Assembly (NCBI GenBank): GCA_029779535.1
Contig: JAKPAG010000128.1
Location: forward strand, 62,001 to 126,000
Direction: 5' to 3'
DNA: 64,000 bases
From: Pseudomonadota bacterium
Lineage (GTDB): Bacteria; Pseudomonadota; Alphaproteobacteria; Sphingomonadales; Sphingomonadaceae
Of the stretch, positions 43,310 through 52,254 are shown one piece after another (the first letter of the stretch is position 1; each line of letters starts with the position of its first letter). The notes below the pieces were generated by a model. That model saw only the letters and a list, made by a program, of their open reading frames with translations, searched no databases and was not told where the DNA came from. A program made the position numbers and the translations under genes.

Positions 43310-45859
43310 ATGAAGGTACGTAGCTTCGGCGCACGTGTCGCTTTGCTCTCGAGCGCGGCACTCACCGTTTTCGCCACCCCGGCTCTGGCCCAGGCGGCCG
43401 CGGAAAATGAGCCCAACCTCGACGAAATCGTCGTTACCGCCAACAAGCGCGAGGAAAACCTGCAGAAGGCTCCGCTAGCGATCTCGGCCATTCCGGCTGC
43501 CCAGCTGGAACTGCGCGGGCTGTCCGAAGCGAAGGACCTTTCGGCCATCGCGCCGAACGTGTCGATCGTGGGCGCCACCACCAACGCCACCGCGGCGGTC
43601 GTCTCGATCCGCGGCATTCCTTCGGCGGCCGACGAAACCCAGGGTTTCGACAGCCCGATCGGGATGTATCTCGACGGCGTCTTCCTCGCCCGCGCTTCGG
43701 CTGCGTCGTTCGAAGTGGCTGACATCGAGCGCGTCGAAGTGCTGCGTGGCCCGCAGGGTACGCTGTTCGGCCGCAACACCACTGGCGGCGCGATCAACTT
43801 CATCACCAAGAAGCCGTCGCATGACGCCAACCTGAAGCTGCGCGCGGGCGTAGGCAACTTCAATGCCTGGAACGTGCGCGCCGTGGCCAACACCGGCGAC
43901 CTCGGCCCGGTGCAGATCTCGCTCGGCTACAACCACCGCGAACGTCACGGCATTGTCGACAACCTGCTGCAGCCCAGCGATTCGCAGGATCCGGGCGCCC
44001 AGAAGCTGGACTCGTTCCGCGTCGCCGCCAACTGGGACGTGACCGACAACTTCAGCATCTACAACGTGTTCGACTGGACCAAGATCACTGCGGTTCCGAA
44101 CGCAAGCCAGCTGGCTGCAGTCGGCAACGGTGTGGTGCGCCCGAACATCACGCTTGACGGCAACACCTTTGCCCCGGTCCAGCCGGCCAACATCGGCGGC
44201 TTCCTGAACCAGGCCGGCGTGAGCGTCTCCGCCGGCTGCTCCAAGACGCCCACCCGCGCCTACCAGTCGTCGCTGTGCCATGGCTCCTATGGTCCCTCGA
44301 CCGACAAGATCTGGGGTAACCTGCTGCGGATGGAACTGTCCCTGCCCACCATCACGGTGCGCAGCTCGACCGCTTACCGCCAGTGGGACAACACCATCTT
44401 CAGCAACCAGCTGGATGGCCTCGGCAACGTCACCGCGCCGCTGTTCTCGACCTCGACGCTGTTCAACGGCATGCCTGCCGGCCTGATCAGCTTCGTGCTG
44501 CCGGCCAGCCAGGCCGCCTTCGCGCCGTTCATTGCGGCCACGCCGGTGCCGAGCGTCACGGGCGCGCTGTTCCAGGCCGACAACAACCGCGGCCAGCACC
44601 AGTTCAGCCAGGAACTCGAATTCGTGTCGAGCGCTGAAGGCCCGTTCCAGTGGGTCGTTGGCGCCTACTACTTCTCGGAAAAGGGCCACGAGCTTAACCA
44701 TCAGAAGATCGGCTTCGTGCTTGACACCAATGCCGCCGTGTTCACCACGGCAAGCTTTGGCGCGCTGGCGCCGGGCTTCCAGGCTGCCAACCCGGCCCGT
44801 TACCGCGTCGTGCCGACCCTGGCTGACCTTGCCTATACCGCGTGGGGCAACAGCTTCGCGCTCTACGGCCAGGCCAGCTATCGTCCGGGCGGTGAAGATG
44901 GCCCTCTGGGCGTGACCCTGGGTCTGCGCCAAACCTGGGACAGCAAGGGCGTGGACCGCACCCAGAACGGGGCCGCTCCGTTCTCGGCCGCGGAATATGC
45001 GCTCAACAAGCGCAAGGCGACCTTCGCCGCGCCGACCGGGCACCTGACGGTCGATTACCGCGCCAACGACAACATCAACCTCTACGCCCGTGTGGCCAAG
45101 GGGTATCGTTCGGGCGGGTTCAACCTGCGCCAGTCGACCAGCGTGGCCAACAACATCGGCCTGCTGCCGTTCAACGAGGAAAAGCTGTGGTCGTATGAAG
45201 TCGGTGCCAAGACCGAGTTCCTCAACCGCATCCGCCTGAACGTCTCGCTGTATCACAACGTCTATTCGGACCAGCTGGCCACCATCCCGATCCCGATCAG
45301 CGGTGGCGGCAGCTTCGGCACCCAGGTGGTGAACGCCGGCAAGACCGTCTACAACGGCGTCGAAGTCGAAGGCATGTTCAAGCTGAACGACATGCTCTCG
45401 ATCGATGGCAACTTCGGTTACAGCGATATCAAGATCAAGGAATTCCCTGGTGCTGATATCACGGGCGTGACGCGCAACATCGCCGCGCTGTACCGCGCCG
45501 GTTCCTACTCGCCGAAGTACAGCGCCAACGTCGCCGCCAACCTCACCATTCCGGTCAATGACATGACCAAGGTGGTGGGCCGCGTCGGCTACAACTACAC
45601 TTCGGAATTCCAGATGTTCCCGAACCAGCTGACCGCGCCGTTCAGCGATGCGACCAAGGGCGATGCCCGCGGCCTGCTTGACGCGCAGTTCAAGATCCAG
45701 GGTCTGGGCATGGAAGGCGTCTCGCTGACCATCTGGGGCAAGAACCTGACCAACAAGCACTACGTGGTCCGCGCGGTCGACTTCGGCCAGCTGGGCATGG
45801 GCACCGTGATCTACGGTGATCCGCGCACCTTCGGCGCCACTCTGGACCTGACTTTCTAA
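43310..45859 (+). CDS. TonB-dependent outer-membrane receptor
   Basis: An 849-residue receptor. Signal peptide ends at ALAQ near 28; the TonB box region reads EIVVTANKR at about 39-47; the plug has LRGPQGTLFGRNTTGG; the barrel ends DLTF with terminal Phe. TTGGAGGGG provides a strong SD. Located directly after a Rieske oxygenase, it probably imports the same or a related substrate. It is not a close copy of the receptor at 6797-9160. Confidence 0.93.
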   Translation: MKVRSFGARVALLSSAALTVFATPALAQAAAENEPNLDEIVVTANKREENLQKAPLAISAIPAAQLELRGLSEAKDLSAIAPNVSIVGATTNATAAVVSIRGIPSAADETQGFDSPIGMYLDGVFLARASAASFEVADIERVEVLRGPQGTLFGRNTTGGAINFITKKPSHDANLKLRAGVGNFNAWNVRAVANTGDLGPVQISLGYNHRERHGIVDNLLQPSDSQDPGAQKLDSFRVAANWDVTDNFSIYNVFDWTKITAVPNASQLAAVGNGVVRPNITLDGNTFAPVQPANIGGFLNQAGVSVSAGCSKTPTRAYQSSLCHGSYGPSTDKIWGNLLRMELSLPTITVRSSTAYRQWDNTIFSNQLDGLGNVTAPLFSTSTLFNGMPAGLISFVLPASQAAFAPFIAATPVPSVTGALFQADNNRGQHQFSQELEFVSSAEGPFQWVVGAYYFSEKGHELNHQKIGFVLDTNAAVFTTASFGALAPGFQAANPARYRVVPTLADLAYTAWGNSFALYGQASYRPGGEDGPLGVTLGLRQTWDSKGVDRTQNGAAPFSAAEYALNKRKATFAAPTGHLTVDYRANDNINLYARVAKGYRSGGFNLRQSTSVANNIGLLPFNEEKLWSYEVGAKTEFLNRIRLNVSLYHNVYSDQLATIPIPISGGGSFGTQVVNAGKTVYNGVEVEGMFKLNDMLSIDGNFGYSDIKIKEFPGADITGVTRNIAALYRAGSYSPKYSANVAANLTIPVNDMTKVVGRVGYNYTSEFQMFPNQLTAPFSDATKGDARGLLDAQFKIQGLGMEGVSLTIWGKNLTNKHYVVRAVDFGQLGMGTVIYGDPRTFGATLDLTF

Positions 45860-45884
45860 GCCAGGCCCAAGGGCTGAAAAGAAA

Positions 45885-45922
45885 GGGGCGGCTGCCAATC
45901 CGGCAGCCGCCCCTTCTCTTTT
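45885..45922 (+). terminator. Rho-independent terminator of the TonB receptor
   Basis: A perfect 12-bp GC-rich stem (GGGGCGGCTGCC at 45885-45896 with its complement at 45902-45913) closes a 5-nt loop and is followed by TTCTCTTTT (45914-45922), with A residues before the stem. It is a textbook intrinsic terminator and may work in both directions against the convergent SDR. Confidence 0.92.
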
Positions 45923-45971
45923 GTGCCGAGGGCCGAACTTCAAGGTGGAGAAGTCCGGCCTTTCGTCTAAC

Positions 45972-46727
45972 TCACACCGCTGTGGAGCCGCCGTCGATCA
46001 CCAGCGGATGGCCGGTCACGAAGCTGGCCTGGTCCGAACACAGCCAGACCACCGCCGCGGCGATTTCCTCGGCCTTGCCCATGCGGCCCATCGGGGTCAT
46101 GCTGTCGAGCACCTTCTTCATTTCGGGATTGGCGGTCAGCGGGGCGGTCATCGGGGTTTCGATCACCCCGGGGCAGACCGCATTGACGCGGATCCCGGCC
46201 TGGGCCCAGCGCAGCGCGCCGTGGCGGGTCAGCCCGACCACGCCGTGCTTGGTCGCAACATAGCCCGGCTGGGCGCCGTTACCGGTAAGGCCATTGATCG
46301 AGCTGGTGTTGACGATCGCACCGCCGCCCTGCTTGAGCATGACTTCGGCTTCCTCGCGCATGCAGTACATCACGCCCGACAGGTTGACCGACAGGCTGCG
46401 CGCCCAGACATCGTCGTCATATTCGTTGGCGCCCATGTTGTTGATGCCGGCATTGTTGAACGCATAGTCGAGCCGCCCGAAGGCCTCGACCGCGGCGGCA
46501 ACCATCGCCTTGACCTGTGCGGGATCGCCCACGTTGCAGTTCTGAAAGCGGGCCTTGCCGCCCTGCGCCTCGATCATCGCCACGGTTTCGGCGCCGCCTT
46601 CGGCGTTGACGTCGCTGACCAGCACCGCCGCGCCCGAATGCGCGAAGGCCAGTGCCGCCGCGCGGCCGATCCCGCCGCTTGCCCCGGTCACCAGCGCGAC
46701 CTTGCCGTTCATGCCATAATTGACCAT
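45972..46727 (-). CDS. SDR family oxidoreductase
   Basis: A 251-residue SDR: TGASGGIG (14-21), NNAG (91-94), Ser142, Tyr156/Lys160 in YVATK, DGG at the end. GGAGAAGGG precedes the ATG at 46727. It is a single-gene unit, divergent from the OYE-type reductase, and shares an operator-like region with it. Confidence 0.88.
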   Translation of the reverse strand: MVNYGMNGKVALVTGASGGIGRAAALAFAHSGAAVLVSDVNAEGGAETVAMIEAQGGKARFQNCNVGDPAQVKAMVAAAVEAFGRLDYAFNNAGINNMGANEYDDDVWARSLSVNLSGVMYCMREEAEVMLKQGGGAIVNTSSINGLTGNGAQPGYVATKHGVVGLTRHGALRWAQAGIRVNAVCPGVIETPMTAPLTANPEMKKVLDSMTPMGRMGKAEEIAAAVVWLCSDQASFVTGHPLVIDGGSTAV

Positions 46728-46745
46728 CGGAACACCCTTCTCCTT

Positions 46746-46783
46746 GATTTGCGTATCCCAGCGATTAGACATCATCGCAAATC
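46746..46783. promoter_or_regulatory. Divergent promoter with 8-bp inverted repeat and TGCGTATC element
   Basis: GATTTGCG (46746-46753) and CGCAAATC (46776-46783) form a perfect inverted repeat 22 bp apart. TGCGTATC (46750-46757) overlaps the left arm; TTTGCGTATC here is the exact complement of GATACGCAAA at 41919-41928. GCGAT/ATCGC (46761-46778) is nested inside. The site lies between the SDR and OYE genes. Confidence 0.55.
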
Positions 46784-46817
46784 GCGGTCAAACGAATAAA
46801 TTGCTTAGAGGATGCGA

Positions 46818-47888
46818 ATGTCAGCCCTGCTTTTCTCCCCCACCGAACTTGGCGCGCTGCGCCTGCGCAACCGCGTGATCATGGCCCCGATGACGCGCGA
46901 CCGCGCCGGGCCGGGCGACGTGCCGACCGACACCATGGTGGAATATTATCGCCAGCGTGCCAGCGCCGGGCTGATCGTCACCGAAGGGGTCCAGCCGACG
47001 GCAGAGGGCAAGGGTTACTGGCGCACGCCGGGAATCCATTCGGACGAACAGATTGCCGGCTGGAAGAAAGTGGCCGATGCCGTTCATGCCCGCGGCGGGC
47101 TGGTGGCGATGCAGCTGATGCATTGCGGCCGGGTGGTCGTGCCGGCCAACCGCGGCTTCGATGCCGATGTCATCGCCCCCAGCGCCGTGCCCTGCCCCGC
47201 CCCGGTGCCCGGCCCCGATGGGGTGCCGGTCCCCACCGCCATGCCGCGCGCGCTGGATGCCGCCGAATTGCCGCGCCTGGCGGAAGAAAATGCACAGGCC
47301 GCGCGCAACGCCCGCGCCGCCGGGATCGACGCGGTCGAACTGCACTGCGCGAGCGGCTACCTGATCAACCAGTTCCTCAACCCCGCCAGCAACCAGCGGA
47401 CCGACGAATTTGGTGGATCGGCCGCAAACCGGGCGCGCTTCCCCGCGATGGTGCTGCGGGCGATGGCCGACGCCATCGGCGCGGACCGCGTCGGCCTGCG
47501 GATCAGCCCCGGCAATCCCTACAACGGCATGGACCCGTCCGATCCCGCGGCAACCTTCGGGCCGTTCCTCGATGCGGTAAGCGGCATGGGTCTGGCGTTC
47601 CTGCACGTGGTCGACATGGGCCTGCCCGAGTTCGACACCCTGGCCTTCCTGCGCCGCCACTGGTCCGGCCCGGTCGTCACCAACAACATGCTGAAGCAGG
47701 ACAGCGCCGAAGCCGTGCTGCAAGCCGGCAAGGCCGAGGCCGTGTCGTTCGGCCGCGCCTATATTTCCAACCCCGACCTGGTTGAGCGGATGCAGGCCGG
47801 GGCGCCCTTGGCCAAGCCCGATTTCGCGCTGCTCTATACCGGCGAGGAGCGCGGCTACATCGACTATCCCGCACTGGACGCCGCGTGA
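46818..47888 (+). CDS. Old yellow enzyme-type FMN oxidoreductase with His/Ser active site
   Basis: A 356-residue OYE-family flavoprotein: FSPTELGALRLRNRVIMAPMTR (6-27), YYRQRA, GLIVTEG and the substrate motif HCASGYLINQF (176-186). In most members this reads HxxN or HxxH; here the second residue is Ser179, while His176 and Tyr181 are kept. It would reduce an enone or enoate C=C bond. I use ATG 46818, six bases after AGAGG. The stop overlaps the carboxyltransferase gene (TGATG). Confidence 0.87.
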   Translation: MSALLFSPTELGALRLRNRVIMAPMTRDRAGPGDVPTDTMVEYYRQRASAGLIVTEGVQPTAEGKGYWRTPGIHSDEQIAGWKKVADAVHARGGLVAMQLMHCGRVVVPANRGFDADVIAPSAVPCPAPVPGPDGVPVPTAMPRALDAAELPRLAEENAQAARNARAAGIDAVELHCASGYLINQFLNPASNQRTDEFGGSAANRARFPAMVLRAMADAIGADRVGLRISPGNPYNGMDPSDPAATFGPFLDAVSGMGLAFLHVVDMGLPEFDTLAFLRRHWSGPVVTNNMLKQDSAEAVLQAGKAEAVSFGRAYISNPDLVERMQAGAPLAKPDFALLYTGEERGYIDYPALDAA

Positions 47889-49354
47889 TGGACTGGGCCC
47901 CGATCCTGGCCGAACTGGACCGCCGCCGCGCAGCGGCGCGGGCCATGGGCGGCGAGGAACGGGTCGAGAAGCACCACGCCGCGGGCAAGCTTGACGCCCG
48001 CCAGCGCGCCGCAGCCCTGTTCGATCCTGGCACCTTCGTCGAACTGGGCACGCTTACCGGCGCGCCCGGAGCCGATGGCCTGCCCCCGCCTGCCGATGGC
48101 CTGATTGCCGGATCCGGCCTGATCGAGGGCCGCCCTGCGCTGTGCGGGGTGGAGGACTTCACCGTGCTGGGCGGGTCAATCGGCGATGCCGCGTCGAGCA
48201 AGCGCTATCGCCTGACCGAGCTTGCCGCGCGCGAAAGCCTGCCGCTCGTGTTCATGCTGGAAGGCGCCGGGCACCGCCTGACCAACCACCATGCCAACCC
48301 CGCGCCCAACGACCTGCACGGGCTGGCGCGATTGTCCGGCCAGGTGCCGATGGTCTGCCTGGTGCTGGGGCCATCGGCCGGACACGGCGCGCTGACCGCA
48401 CCGTTATCGGACTTCGTGGTGATGACCCCGCAGGCCAGCCTGTTCGTGGCCGGGCCGCCCATCGTGAAGGCGGCGATTGGCGAAGTGGTGACCAAGGAGG
48501 AGCTGGGTGGGCCGCAGGTCCAGCTTGCCTCGGGCGTGGCGCACAACCTGGCGGCGGACGATGCAGCGGCGATTGCGCTGGCGCGGCAATACCTGTCCTA
48601 TTTCACGGCTCCCTCCGCCCCGGCGGAAGGGGAGCGGCGGCTGGATGGCATTCTGGACCTGATCTCGCCCGATCCGCGCGTGCCCTTTGCCGCGCGGCCG
48701 GTCCTGGACTTGTTGGCAGACACCGGTTCGCTGCTGGAAGTACAGCCGGGTTACGGCGGTGCGCTGGTCACTGCGCTGGCGCGGCTGGGCGGGCGCGCCG
48801 TGGCCATCCTGGCCAGCAATCCGGCGGTCAATGCAGGCTCGGTCGATGCCGCCGCCGCGCAGAAGGCGGCGCATTTCATCGAAGTGGCCGATGCCCACGG
48901 CCTGCCGCTGGTGTTCCTGGCCGATACGCCCGGCGTGATGCCCGGCACCGTGAGCGAACGCGCCGGAACCTTGCGCCATGCCGCGCGGATGTTCGCCGCC
49001 CAGCACCGCGCGCGGGTGCCCAAGCTGCACGTCACGCTGCGCAAGGCCTTCGGCTTTGGCAGTTCGATCATGGCGATGAACCCGTTCGACAACCAGACCG
49101 TGTCGCTGGCCTTTCCGGCGATCAGCCTGGGAGCCATGCCGGCGCAGGCCGGGGCCAGCGCCGCCGGGCTCGATCCCGAAGCTGCCGCCAGGGCCCTGGC
49201 CGAACAGACCGCCAGCGCCTGGAACCTGTCCGGCCGCATGGCCTATGACGAGATCATCGATCCGCGCGACTTGCGCAATGCCCTGCTTCACGGCCTGCGC
49301 CTGTGCGCCGACCGCCCGCTTGCACCCCGCAACAACGAGGGAATCCTGCCATGA
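47888..49354 (+). CDS. Acyl-CoA carboxylase carboxyltransferase (beta) subunit
   Basis: A 488-residue protein with both crotonase-fold halves: GGSIGDAASSKRYRL (from 98) and the TKEELGGPQVQLASGVAH stretch (about 199-216) in the first, GYGGALV and DTPGVMPG in the second. It transfers carboxyl from biotin to an acyl-CoA. The canonical SGGAR is replaced by GAGHR. No biotin carboxylase or biotin carrier gene is nearby, so the partner must be elsewhere or the enzyme works in reverse or without biotin. ATG overlaps the OYE stop. Confidence 0.86.
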   Translation: MDWAPILAELDRRRAAARAMGGEERVEKHHAAGKLDARQRAAALFDPGTFVELGTLTGAPGADGLPPPADGLIAGSGLIEGRPALCGVEDFTVLGGSIGDAASSKRYRLTELAARESLPLVFMLEGAGHRLTNHHANPAPNDLHGLARLSGQVPMVCLVLGPSAGHGALTAPLSDFVVMTPQASLFVAGPPIVKAAIGEVVTKEELGGPQVQLASGVAHNLAADDAAAIALARQYLSYFTAPSAPAEGERRLDGILDLISPDPRVPFAARPVLDLLADTGSLLEVQPGYGGALVTALARLGGRAVAILASNPAVNAGSVDAAAAQKAAHFIEVADAHGLPLVFLADTPGVMPGTVSERAGTLRHAARMFAAQHRARVPKLHVTLRKAFGFGSSIMAMNPFDNQTVSLAFPAISLGAMPAQAGASAAGLDPEAAARALAEQTASAWNLSGRMAYDEIIDPRDLRNALLHGLRLCADRPLAPRNNEGILP

Positions 49355-49881
49355 GCTTTACCCTGCAGCAGCTGTCCGATCTGGAAGAGATCCGCCAACT
49401 CAAATCGCGCTATTTCCGCTGCATCGACACCGGGAATTCGGCCGAACTGGCGACGTGCTTTGCCGATGACATCGTGGTCGACTATCGCGGCGGCGGCTAC
49501 CGGCTGGTGGTCAAGGGCAAGGCCGACATGGTCGAATTCCTCGCCTCCAGCTTCCATTCCGACATTGTCGCCATGCACCATGGCCACACCCCGGAAATCA
49601 GCTTTGTCGATGCCGACACAGCCAAGGGCACCTGGTACCTGGAGGACCGCTTCATCGATCCGGTGCGCGGCGAGGATACCTACGGCACCTCGCTCTATTA
49701 CGACACCTATGTCCGCACCGCCGATGGCTGGAAGCTCAAGCACAGCGAATACGACCGGGTGATCGAACTGGTCAGCCCGATCGATCCGAAGATCGAAGTG
49801 CGCTCGTCCATGCTCAGCCAGACCGGGCGCAAGCCGGGCGAGCGGACCGACACCACCAAGTGGCTCGAATGGTTTGACTGA
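49351..49881 (+). CDS. SnoaL-like (NTF2-fold) protein
   Basis: A 176-residue NTF2-like protein. Tyr21/Asp26 (YFRCID) and His76/77 (HHGHTPEI) give the dehydratase-like triad with BaiE-like spacing; GTWYLEDRFIDP and the YDRVIELVSP tail follow. Of the six SnoaL proteins it looks closest in layout to bile-acid 7-alpha-dehydratases. ATG overlaps the carboxyltransferase stop. Last gene of its operon. Confidence 0.85.
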   Translation: MSFTLQQLSDLEEIRQLKSRYFRCIDTGNSAELATCFADDIVVDYRGGGYRLVVKGKADMVEFLASSFHSDIVAMHHGHTPEISFVDADTAKGTWYLEDRFIDPVRGEDTYGTSLYYDTYVRTADGWKLKHSEYDRVIELVSPIDPKIEVRSSMLSQTGRKPGERTDTTKWLEWFD

Positions 49882-49888
49882 TACGGCA

Positions 49889-49917
49889 CAGGGGGCCGGA
49901 TTTACTCCGCCCCCCTG
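49889..49917. terminator. Bidirectional terminator between convergent SnoaL and Rieske genes
   Basis: CAGGGGG (49889-49895) pairs with CCCCCTG (49911-49917), and CGGA (49897-49900) with TCCG (49906-49909), with one C/C mismatch and a 5-nt loop. It fills the 54-bp gap between two convergent genes. A short T-containing stretch follows on the plus strand. Confidence 0.75.
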
Positions 49918-49935
49918 CCCTTGTTGCCCCGTAAA

Positions 49936-51018
49936 TCAGGCCGCCTGCGGCTTCTTGCGCTTGTCGACGCTGGTGTGAACGCCATTGACGCGGTCCTGGA
50001 ATTCCTTGGCCCGGCTGCGCGGGTTGTAGAACTGGCGGTACCAGATGCGTTCCTTGTGGAACGGGCCGTCATCGGGCACCTGCAGGATGTTCAGCGCCGC
50101 TTCCTTGAACTTCCACAGCTCGAAATCCTGGGCGAAGGCATCGAGCGCGACGTCCTGGTAGGACCGCGCCATCGATACGCCCGCGTCATTGGCGCGTTCG
50201 TTGGCGATCTTGACCATCAGCGCGTACCACACCCGCACTTCGCCATCTTCGACCGGCGTGTTGCAGATCATGATGACCGAGGGGTGCTGCCCTTCCATCT
50301 TCGACAAGAGGATGCCGGGGCCGGTGTACCAGGTGTCGGTGGTCAGCACGTCTTCGGCGGTGTCGCTTACCAGGGTGCGGTGGCCCGCGCCAAAGCGCTG
50401 CATGATCACGTGGTCGCGGAATTCGTTCTCGAAATAGACGATGTCCTTGCTGCCGTGCACCGGGATGAAGTGCGCCAGGTCCGCCATGTTATCGACGATT
50501 TCCTGCGGGTGAATCGGCAGGGTGCCAAGGTGGTCGAGCCGCCAGCGCACCCAGCCCTGTTCTTCCATGTCCCATTCGGCAAAGGCCGGCAGATCGAAGT
50601 CGGGCGCGCCGCCTTCCATGTCGTGCCACATCCAGATGCAGCCCGCCTTTTCCACCACCTTGTGCGATTTCACGCAGGCCGCCTTGGGCACGCCGTGGGT
50701 GGAATAGGGGATGTCATCGCACTGCCCTTCGGCGGTGAAGCGCCAGCCGTGTCCGGGGCAACGGATCGAATCCCCTTCCATCTGCTCGCCGTCCTTGACG
50801 ATGTAGCTGGTGGTGTTCTTCGCCAGGTGCACCCGCATGTGCGGGCAATAGGCATCGAGCAGCACCACCCGCCCGCTCTTGCCGCGATACAGCACCATGT
50901 CCTTGCCGAAGAAGCGCACCGGCTCGGGCTTGTTGGTGACGTCCTGGGCAACGGCAATCATGAACCAGCCGCGCGGGAAGGTATATTCCCCCAGGCCATA
51001 TTCGGCAGTCTTGGCCAT
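49936..51018 (-). CDS. Rieske 2Fe-2S oxygenase alpha subunit
   Basis: A 360-residue Rieske oxygenase, paralogue of 42026-43105. Ligands Cys58, His60, Cys87, His90 (CPH and CPGH); iron site His183 and His188 (ADLAHFIPVHG) with probable Asp in AQDFELW near 296. SD GGAGAGG. Downstream of the extradiol dioxygenase and HsaA-like genes, so it may perform the 9-alpha-type hydroxylation that opens a steroid B ring, as KshA does. That role is inferred from context. Confidence 0.88.
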   Translation of the reverse strand: MAKTAEYGLGEYTFPRGWFMIAVAQDVTNKPEPVRFFGKDMVLYRGKSGRVVLLDAYCPHMRVHLAKNTTSYIVKDGEQMEGDSIRCPGHGWRFTAEGQCDDIPYSTHGVPKAACVKSHKVVEKAGCIWMWHDMEGGAPDFDLPAFAEWDMEEQGWVRWRLDHLGTLPIHPQEIVDNMADLAHFIPVHGSKDIVYFENEFRDHVIMQRFGAGHRTLVSDTAEDVLTTDTWYTGPGILLSKMEGQHPSVIMICNTPVEDGEVRVWYALMVKIANERANDAGVSMARSYQDVALDAFAQDFELWKFKEAALNILQVPDDGPFHKERIWYRQFYNPRSRAKEFQDRVNGVHTSVDKRKKPQAA

Positions 51019-51041
51019 CGATCCTCTCCTCTGTCCCGCGC

Positions 51042-52235
51042 TTAGATGAAGCTGTCGGCGTTGGGGCCGCCCAGCACGACGTTGCCGATGTTGCGGCCCA
51101 CCGCGTTGGGATTGTTGGCCACGTGGGTGCGGCCGGTGTGGATGTCGCAGAAAGTGCGGGCGATCACGTTGCCCCGGCTGATCCCGTCGGCCCCGCCGAG
51201 GTGATACATCCGGGTGATCAGTTCGCCGCAGCGTCCGGCGATCTGCGCCGACTGGAAGCGGAAGCGCAGGCGGGTATCGATATCGGCCTGCTGCCCGGCG
51301 CGGGCGAATTCGTTGAGCACCGCGAAATTGCGCATCAGCACGCATTTCATCTCGTCGATGGCGGCCTGGACTTCGGCGATCAGCACCAGCACGTCCGGAT
51401 CGCTGGCCGAACTGGCGCCGCTGTTGTTGCTCTTGCGCTTGGCCCCGTTCTCGATGAAGAAGTCGAGCGCCCCCTGCAGCGCGCCGATCGACGAGCTGGA
51501 TACCGCGCGGACAAACACCTGGCCGAACGGCAGCTTGTAGAGCCAGCCCGGGTTCGACTTGGCACCGGGGTTGGTCGCGGCGAACCCGTCCTTGGAACGG
51601 TGGGTGCGGTGCGCGGGCACGAAGGCGTCCTTCACTTCCACGTCATGGCTCCCGGTGCCGGCCAGACCGATGGTGTTCCAGCAGTGATGGATGATGAAAT
51701 CCTCGCGCGGGACCAGGAAGGTCCAGAAATCGGGCACGCCGGTTTCAGGGTCGGGCACCAGCCCGCCCAGGAACGCCCATTCGCAATGATCGACCCCGCT
51801 GGAAAAACCCCAGCGGCCCGAGATGCGATAGCCGCCATCGACCGGGGTGACCTGGGCCTTGGGCATGTAGGAGCTGGAGATCAGCGTGGTCGGATCCTTG
51901 GCCCAGACATCGTCCTGCGCCTCGGGCGCGAACAGGGCGAGCTGCCAGTTGTGCACCGCGACCACACCCAGCACCCAGGCGCTGCTCATGCAGCCTTCGG
52001 CCACTTTCATCTGCACGTCGTAGAAGGTTTCGACGTCCATTTCGTAGCCGCCGAAGCGCCGCGGCTGGAGGATCTTGAAGAAGCCCGCTTCCTGGAATTC
52101 GGCGATGGTCGCGTCGGCCACCTTGTTGTCCGCTTCGCAGGTGGCGGCGCGTTCGCGCAGGCGCGGGAACATTTCGGCGGCGCGGGCAACCAGTTGCTCG
52201 CGGGTGGGTTCGGCAATCGTAGTCGCGATATTCAT
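51042..52235 (-). CDS. Flavin-dependent monooxygenase, HsaA-like (acyl-CoA dehydrogenase fold)
   Basis: A 397-residue protein with the acyl-CoA dehydrogenase fold of group D flavin monooxygenases. RRFGGYEMDVETFY (residues 51-64), SGRWGFSSGVDHCEWAFLGG and the SHDVEVKDAFVP segment resemble HsaA, which hydroxylates a phenolic secosteroid ring using reduced flavin from HsaB. Length is close to HsaA (about 394). The flavin reductase at 53375 is the obvious partner. ATG at 52235. Confidence 0.87.
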   Translation of the reverse strand: MNIATTIAEPTREQLVARAAEMFPRLRERAATCEADNKVADATIAEFQEAGFFKILQPRRFGGYEMDVETFYDVQMKVAEGCMSSAWVLGVVAVHNWQLALFAPEAQDDVWAKDPTTLISSSYMPKAQVTPVDGGYRISGRWGFSSGVDHCEWAFLGGLVPDPETGVPDFWTFLVPREDFIIHHCWNTIGLAGTGSHDVEVKDAFVPAHRTHRSKDGFAATNPGAKSNPGWLYKLPFGQVFVRAVSSSSIGALQGALDFFIENGAKRKSNNSGASSASDPDVLVLIAEVQAAIDEMKCVLMRNFAVLNEFARAGQQADIDTRLRFRFQSAQIAGRCGELITRMYHLGGADGISRGNVIARTFCDIHTGRTHVANNPNAVGRNIGNVVLGGPNADSFI

Positions 52236-52254
52236 GCTTGGTCTCCCGGCTGGT

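Noticed and set aside
43475..45943. An 822-codon minus-strand frame across the second TonB receptor
   Set aside because: Antisense shadow; it would also run through the strong intrinsic terminator at 45885-45922.
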